64,000 nt of DNA, from the NCBI RefSeq assembly GCF_037392515.1, contig NC_090283.1, positions 17,888,501-17,952,500 of the forward strand, written 5' to 3'. The translations under genes and the position numbers were made by a program. The notes beneath the pieces are model-generated. The model did not search any database and had not been told where the DNA came from. It worked only from the letters and a program-made list of their open reading frames with translations. Of this stretch, positions 58,843 through 64,000 are shown in pieces. This DNA comes from Haliotis asinina. Its lineage: Eukaryota > Mollusca > Gastropoda > Lepetellida > Haliotidae. Positions within the stretch are counted from its first letter, which is position 1; the number at the start of each line of letters is the position of its first letter.

Positions 58843-61800
58843 CTAGTCGAACCCACCAAGAACTTTCCGGAGAATATGGAGGCTCCCCAACACTGCAGCC
58901 TTCTGCATTACCCAGATTGTCAGAAGGGCTGTGCTCCCGGTGGAGAACCCGGGCACTCTCCTCATCTGTGCTAACAGATCAGGAGGTACCAAACCAAGGG
59001 CACCGAGAACAATGGGGAGCCTGACGACAGTGTACTTGGGATGCAAGCGAGACATTTCAAAGGCGAGGTCCGCATATTTATCATGCTTTTCCTGAATCTT
59101 GCCAATCACATTGCTGTCAAAAGGGACAGAAAATTCTATGATATAAATAATTTCATTGGCTTTATCAAAAAGGACAAGATCAGGTTTGTTGGCTGGAATT
59201 CGTCTCAGGCTGTATATTGGCCTATTCCAGAGAAGTTTGAAAGCATCATTTTCCAGGACGCCCTGGACATGTTCAGGGTCGTACCATGGATGGACCTCAG
59301 AGTCAAAGCCACAGGCATGGCGGAGACGATAATAAAAGCAGCGAGCCATGCCATCATGTCTTTTAAGATATGCTGTTTGTGCCAAGGAAGGGCATCCACT
59401 AACAAGGTGTTGGACAGTCTCTGTAAATTGATTGCAAAGACGACATTTCATATTGATATTTTCTTTAAGAATCACATTCTGGCGATTGCGAGTGGGAAGT
59501 GACTGGTCCTGAGCGGCAAAAAGGAAGCCCTCAGTTTCACATTTGAGACCAGCCGACTTCATCCAGGCAAAGGAGTCGGTTGGATTGCTGTTTTGTTCCA
59601 CACACTGCATATACACACGATGCAATGGCTTCTCAGACAGCTTCTCCACAAAGGACCGACTCTGGGCAGACTTGGTGAAAGACTTCACCTGGTTTACTCC
59701 CATCACTGTACCGTCCAGCAGTACATCGCCATCAACAAAATCAACTTCAAATTTCAAATTGTGTCCAACAACCTTGGCACGCTTAAAGTAGCTGTGGAAT
59801 TCCTTGCTTTCATCATGACTCTTGACGTGCTTCACCAGAGAATCATCTGACAAATAAATATGTGCAAAAGTACACAATAAAATTCTGTCATGAAGAGCTT
59901 CCACATTAATCAAACCCCGACCTCCCGAATTGATTGGCATATATAAACGATTAAGAGAGGAACGAGGGTGGTGTGCTCTGTTATCAGACATGATCCTTCT
60001 GGTTAGGCGGTCAAGATTCTGGATGTCTTGTTTTGTCCAATCAACTACTCCAAAGGAATAGGAGAGGACTGGCACAGCAAAGGTATTGGTGGCTTTGACT
60101 TTGTTTCGAGCATTTAGCTCTGAACTCCAGATTTTCTTTAAACGAGATTTATACTCGGCCCGAAGTTTATCTTGAATCTGGGCATTCTGGAGCTTGTCTC
60201 GAACTTGCATTCCAAGATAAGTGTAGGCCTGATCTTCCACAAGATGCTCAATAACTCCTCCCCCTTGTAACTTGACCGATCCATCATTAGTTACCTTGCC
60301 ACGTTTCAGATGAAGAGTATTACATTTGTCGAGTCCAAATGTCATGCCAATATCATTAGAGAAGGACTCGACAAGGAGAACCTGTTCTTTCAAATTGGTC
60401 TCTCCTTTGGCAAGGAGCTCGATGTCATCCATATAGAGGAGATGAGTGAGAGGTGTTGGGGATCTGTGCTGAGGAGGACCGGGATGGTACCCTTCCTCCC
60501 CGTTGAGCAGGAAACTCAAAGGATTTAGAGACAGACTAAAAAGCAAAGGACTGAAGGAGTCCCCCTGAAATATTCCCCTTCTGATTGGAATAGATTCCGA
60601 AGTCTGCACCTCTCCTTGCGAGTAGATCTCAAGTTGAGTCGACCAGCAACTCATTAAAGACTTGAGTAAATGAAGTAGTCGCTCAGGGAGGTCAATACAC
60701 TGAAGAGACTTCAGAATCCATTCGTGAGGGACAGAGTCGTATGCCTTTTTGTAGTCTATCCAGCACATGGAGAGGTTGCGGTGGTATGTCTTAGCCTCTT
60801 CCAAAATCATTTTCTGTACAAGAAGTTGATCCTTGCACCCCCAACATCCCTTTCTCGCCCCCTTCTGCTCTCTGTAAATTATCTCATTGGACGAGCAGTA
60901 AGATGACACGAGGTTTGTTAAACACCCTGTGAATAGTTTGTATTGAGTATTTAGACATGTGATAGGGCGGAAGTTTTTGGGATCAGTCAAGTCTCCTTTT
61001 TTGGGAAGGAGTATTGTGCGACCTTTGCAGAACCATGGAGGAACATCACCTGTGTCCACAAGAGAGTTAAAACAGTGAAGTAATGGTGTTTGGACACAAG
61101 GGAACAGTTTCCAGTACCGGTTTCGAATGCCATCAGGCCCTGGAGCTGTATTAGATTTGGACTTTGTAATGACACTTTTCAGGCAATCTGGTGAGATGTA
61201 ACAGACAAACGACCTAGTTACTTTCTCATGCATTGCATGGTCATAATCACTTACCCATGGTGCCTCCAGGTTACAGTTGCCGGGTACAGACCACAACTGT
61301 TTCCAGAACCTTTCATTGGCATCCATGGGAGGCCGTTTATCATGCCCACCATCACCACTTGTTTTAAGTTGCCTATAGAATTGTTTTTCATTATTCTTAA
61401 ACATTTTATTTTGCTTGATAAATTTGTTTCTCTTTTCCCATTTTTTCTTTCTTCCTGTCCAAACTTTTATTTTTGCCTTAAGGGAATCGACAATTTGGAG
61501 AAGTACCTTTTCTTTTGTTGTCTTGTATTGTAATTTTAATTTTCTCCAAATTACCTTTTGTCGTTTAGACATGGGATTCCCTGATGATCTTAATTTCAGG
61601 CACAGCTCTATCCAGGAAATATATTTCCTAGTTTCTGTTAATTTCACTTGAAACCGGTTTTTCCTTGGTTTGTTGTTCTTAGTAGTAGAAGATTTTTCTT
61701 TGGAAACTGTGTGAAGTTCCTCCAAAGTTCGCGCGGCAGCAAAGACGCAGGAATTTATTTCATGTAATGAACAGTCCGCAGAAAGTTTTAGAGAGATAAT

Positions 61801-61866
61801 TTCATTTAGTAAATCAATTTCATTTTTGGGAAAAGACACGTTTAGTTGTGGGTTGAACTGGCTCAC
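58843..61866 (-). CDS. LINE copy 2 reverse transcriptase-endonuclease, 1007 aa
   Basis: Target-primed reverse transcription enzyme of a non-LTR retrotransposon. Order: Lys-rich region, NTAPGPDGIRNRYWKLFP, KNFRPITCLNTQYKLF, motif A CWIDYKKAYDSVPHEWI, motif B RRGIFQGDSFSPLLFSLSL, motif C LLYMDDIELL, then the thumb region, the CCHC knuckle CRLCNQFTETVQHLVSGC and the restriction-like endonuclease KPDLVLFDKANEIIYIIEF with SVPFDSN...EKHDKY. A C-terminal endonuclease with CCHC places it in the R2/R4 group; the insertions in (TTA)n point to the Dong/R4 type. The first eight residues come from the deletion junction, so the true start region is lost. Confidence 0.9.
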   Translation of the reverse strand: MSQFNPQLNVSFPKNEIDLLNEIISLKLSADCSLHEINSCVFAAARTLEELHTVSKEKSSTTKNNKPRKNRFQVKLTETRKYISWIELCLKLRSSGNPMSKRQKVIWRKLKLQYKTTKEKVLLQIVDSLKAKIKVWTGRKKKWEKRNKFIKQNKMFKNNEKQFYRQLKTSGDGGHDKRPPMDANERFWKQLWSVPGNCNLEAPWVSDYDHAMHEKVTRSFVCYISPDCLKSVITKSKSNTAPGPDGIRNRYWKLFPCVQTPLLHCFNSLVDTGDVPPWFCKGRTILLPKKGDLTDPKNFRPITCLNTQYKLFTGCLTNLVSSYCSSNEIIYREQKGARKGCWGCKDQLLVQKMILEEAKTYHRNLSMCWIDYKKAYDSVPHEWILKSLQCIDLPERLLHLLKSLMSCWSTQLEIYSQGEVQTSESIPIRRGIFQGDSFSPLLFSLSLNPLSFLLNGEEGYHPGPPQHRSPTPLTHLLYMDDIELLAKGETNLKEQVLLVESFSNDIGMTFGLDKCNTLHLKRGKVTNDGSVKLQGGGVIEHLVEDQAYTYLGMQVRDKLQNAQIQDKLRAEYKSRLKKIWSSELNARNKVKATNTFAVPVLSYSFGVVDWTKQDIQNLDRLTRRIMSDNRAHHPRSSLNRLYMPINSGGRGLINVEALHDRILLCTFAHIYLSDDSLVKHVKSHDESKEFHSYFKRAKVVGHNLKFEVDFVDGDVLLDGTVMGVNQVKSFTKSAQSRSFVEKLSEKPLHRVYMQCVEQNSNPTDSFAWMKSAGLKCETEGFLFAAQDQSLPTRNRQNVILKENINMKCRLCNQFTETVQHLVSGCPSLAQTAYLKRHDGMARCFYYRLRHACGFDSEVHPWYDPEHVQGVLENDAFKLLWNRPIYSLRRIPANKPDLVLFDKANEIIYIIEFSVPFDSNVIGKIQEKHDKYADLAFEMSRLHPKYTVVRLPIVLGALGLVPPDLLAQMRRVPGFSTGSTALLTIWVMQKAAVLGSLHILRKVLGGFD

Positions 61867-62269
61867 GGGGCATGAGATGTTTTAGCCACCGGAGTTGATC
61901 TCGGAGATTTTGCTCCGTCAGGTAAGCATACATGGGCATGGCATTGTCCCAATGCAGCTTAAGCGACTTGCCATTGATGCGTGGATTATCAGGCCATCCT
62001 GTCGCTTTCGCACACTCTAGTAGTGTGGATTTTAGATGGTTTGACCAAGATATTCTTGGTCGGGTTCTGTGCCTTCCCCTGGGGCAAGTCCCATCTCCAG
62101 TATGGTTTGTGTTACTACCGGAGGAAGGCTGACTGGGCTGCGGAAATGAAAGATAGAGTTTTCCTTGTCTGTCTGTAACCCAGTAAAATACCAGCTTCGG
62201 GGGGTCAGCCCTAACTGGGTGATGTACGTTCAGTTCAGGGAATAAAATCCCCCTATCTAGGCCCACCAC
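61820..62269 (-). pseudogene. LINE copy 2, N-terminal piece, 149 aa
   Basis: Matches residues 1-142 of the copy 1 N-terminal frame (MVGLDRGILFPELNVHHPV to MPREPVQPTT). It then goes out of frame at the 266-bp deletion. It contains GTCPRGRHRTRPRISW, possibly nucleic-acid binding; no recognised domain. Confidence 0.8.
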
Positions 62270-62293
62270 GAAGAGGTGTACATCATCAGGCCC

Positions 62294-62549
62294 TTATTAT
62301 TATTATTATTATTATGTTTTACAGATTAAAAATTGAAATGCAGCAGAGAGGGTTCGGGTGATCCTGGCACAGTCAGGCTGGTCAAGCTCATCATCAGCTC
62401 AGGGCCCTCGCCCCCTCTACACGCAGCCCAGACAGCGAATGGGACTTCTCCCAGGAAACACTGCCTAGTCGAACCCACCAAGAACTTTTCGGAGAATATG
62501 GAGGCTCCCCAACACTGCAGCCTTCTGCATTACCCAGATTGTCAGAAGG

Positions 62550-62582
<33 letters not shown>

Positions 62583-62646
62583 TACAGATTAGAATGAAAA
62601 TGCAGCAGAGAGGGTTCGGGTGATCCTTATTATTATTATTATTATT
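62294..62646 (-). mobile_element. LINE copies 3 and 4, short 5'-truncated, separated by (TTA)n
   Basis: Copy 3 (62321-62550) holds only the 3' terminal 230 bp, copy 4 (62581-62627) only about 47 bp (TTTACAGATTAGAATG then AATGCAGCAGAGAGGG). Each is bounded by (TTA)n: 62294-62316, 62551-62580 and 62627-62646. They are typical aborted target-primed insertions. Confidence 0.9.
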
Positions 62647-64000
62647 GTGCTTGAAAAAAATACAACCAGCAGATCAACAAAGCAAGAAATAAAATTGGTC
62701 TTGCCTAACCTGGAAGGCGCAATGTGTCTGCAGGAATCCCCCTCTTGCTAAGTGGCTACTCTGTATTTTTCATGCTTTAAGGTGTTGAATTTGGACGTTT
62801 AGGGATGTGCCTCCTGTCAGCACTGTTCATTACCCTTTCACAAAACAATCTTAGCACAACGACTTGCGTAACTCAATTAAAGAATGCTACTGGCGATTAT
62901 TGTAACACAGCGATTGCTAAACGAAACAGGGTCCACGTAACCGAGTGTTTCAAGATATCTCGCAAATTACACACAAGAAAGTATTCCCACAACCCCACTA
63001 AACGTCCCTTACAACAACTATTTATTGGCCTAATAATAATTGACTATGTTCAAACAGACTATTAAAATCAGAGAAAGTCACAAAATTTTGGAAAATCAGA
63101 AAAAGTCACAAACATTTGGTACTCTGCTTTGTTGTGAGTAAGGACCACTGTAATGGTGAATCTGTGAGGTACGTAATATCAACTGTGTCTTCATTGGGAG
63201 AGCATATGTCGCTTTGATATAGTCGTCAGAAATGTGTCGATACCTCTGTTTTCTGGGTGATAAAATTTGTCATTTTAGGCAGTGTGATGTCCATTTTAAT
63301 TCAGCATTTTTTTTCAACTCAACAATAAACTAAATGTGTTTGATTGAACTGGAACTTGGTTGATACGTTTATGCGATCGTATAGGATTTGGTATTTTGAA
63401 CCCCTGAAACTGTTAATATTGTGCCGTGATATGAAACTGTTTTATTGTTTTCATGCATAATGTAATGTATGTTTACCCTGGTCTCAAATCTAATAAACTC
63501 ACTTTGTCTTTCATTTAGCAATTGCCTGTTGTAAACTAAACATTTTCATTGTTGGAGGAATATTTGTTCGTTTTGCCACGTATTTTGAGTTGTCTCCCTT
63601 TGTATATTTAGTTATCTCCCTTTGTCAAGGCGATAAAAATCTTTCCATTCGTAACTAATCACACCATTTCGGAAAGCCGGATGTCGACTCGTACCCAATT
63701 CCTAACTCCATCCTTTTCCGGGACGGAAAGAGCCGAAAAGATACGAACGATTTTCATTCGTGATTCTGGGACAAGGTGAAACACTTCTTGCGAATTACGG
63801 AAAGGGGCGAGTGGTGACGAGTGGTAAATAGTGCCCCTTAAAGTAGACTGGTTCCCTATTCCACCTCACTTTGTGTTATTTCTCTAATGTTGCATAGCTG
63901 CTGATTACAAGTGTGAAGATCAGTTTTGATTTCAGTAAACCATGCGCGTGGTACGTTATCGAGTAGTCAAGCTCGCTGACTTGGTTCCATTTCATGGTAT
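62647..64000. other. unassigned right end of the window
   Basis: 62649-62705 resembles 55800-55853. TGTCTCCCTTTGTATAT and TATCTCCCTTTGTCAAG at 63591-63628 form a small repeat. At 63965-63988, AGTAGTCAAGCTCGCTGACTTGG is a family B SINE-like piece cut by the window edge. No gene was recognised. Confidence 0.5.

Larger units (their letters stand above)
58697..62293 (-). mobile_element. LINE copy 2 (same family)
   Basis: Shares both ends with copy 1 and is separated from it by TTATTATTATT at 58688-58697. It keeps the whole reverse transcriptase and endonuclease but lacks 266 bp of the N-terminal region (copy 1 positions 57977-58242), deleted between two AGTTG words. On its 5' side it is bounded by (TTA)n at 62294-62316. 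Confidence 0.92.

Overview
The window looks like nuclear DNA of a marine mollusc, most likely a gastropod (a vetigastropod such as abalone is my best guess). The evidence is one intron-rich animal gene, cdc20, embedded in a dense field of mobile elements, plus two abundant short interspersed repeat families that end in (CTCA)n tails. There are no operons, rRNA genes, tRNA genes or CRISPR arrays. The species call is inference from repeat style and protein similarity remembered from the families, not from a search.

Layout. 1-4850: gene-free DNA with a hairpin repeat and a Tc1/mariner transposase relic. 4853-7708: a hAT-type DNA transposon with perfect 13-bp terminal inverted repeats and one open 741-codon transposase. 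9635-24039: a Polinton/Maverick, a virus-like element, apparently whole, with inverted ends of about 187 bp, protein-primed family-B DNA polymerase, retrovirus-type integrase, packaging ATPase, major and probable minor capsid proteins and eleven further proteins. 24590-25760: a satellite-like tandem array of about 205-212 bp units. 26284-29712: a decayed, intron-containing KIAA1958-like (Crypton-derived tyrosine recombinase) gene with a Merlin transposase fragment in an intron. 30100-35860: fold-back elements and SINEs, with a candidate G2/M-type promoter near 32800.

36399-52666: the cdc20 gene, read here as ten coding exons with all splice phases agreeing, giving a protein of about 516-530 residues with C-box, Mad2-binding-like segment, seven WD40 repeats and the terminal Ile-Arg tail. 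Its introns hold many SINE copies, a THAP-domain (P-like) transposon remnant, and a tandem repeat of the exon 7 splice donor. Two exons (3 and 9) have a SINE tail directly in front of their 3' splice sites. 52667 to about 54330 is probably the 3' UTR.

55911-62646: a chain of four copies of one LINE of the restriction-like-endonuclease (R2/R4/Dong-like) group, all on the minus strand, each separated from the next by a (TTA)n tract. Two copies keep the same 5' end but have different internal deletions. This looks like repeated insertion of the element into its own (TAA)n tail.

The main points worth following up are the LINE chain, SINE tails recruited as splice-acceptor regions in cdc20, the tandemly repeated splice donor of exon 7, the duplicated promoter-plus-SAP-like module and paired tip-like genes in the Polinton, and the THAP-bearing element in intron 6.
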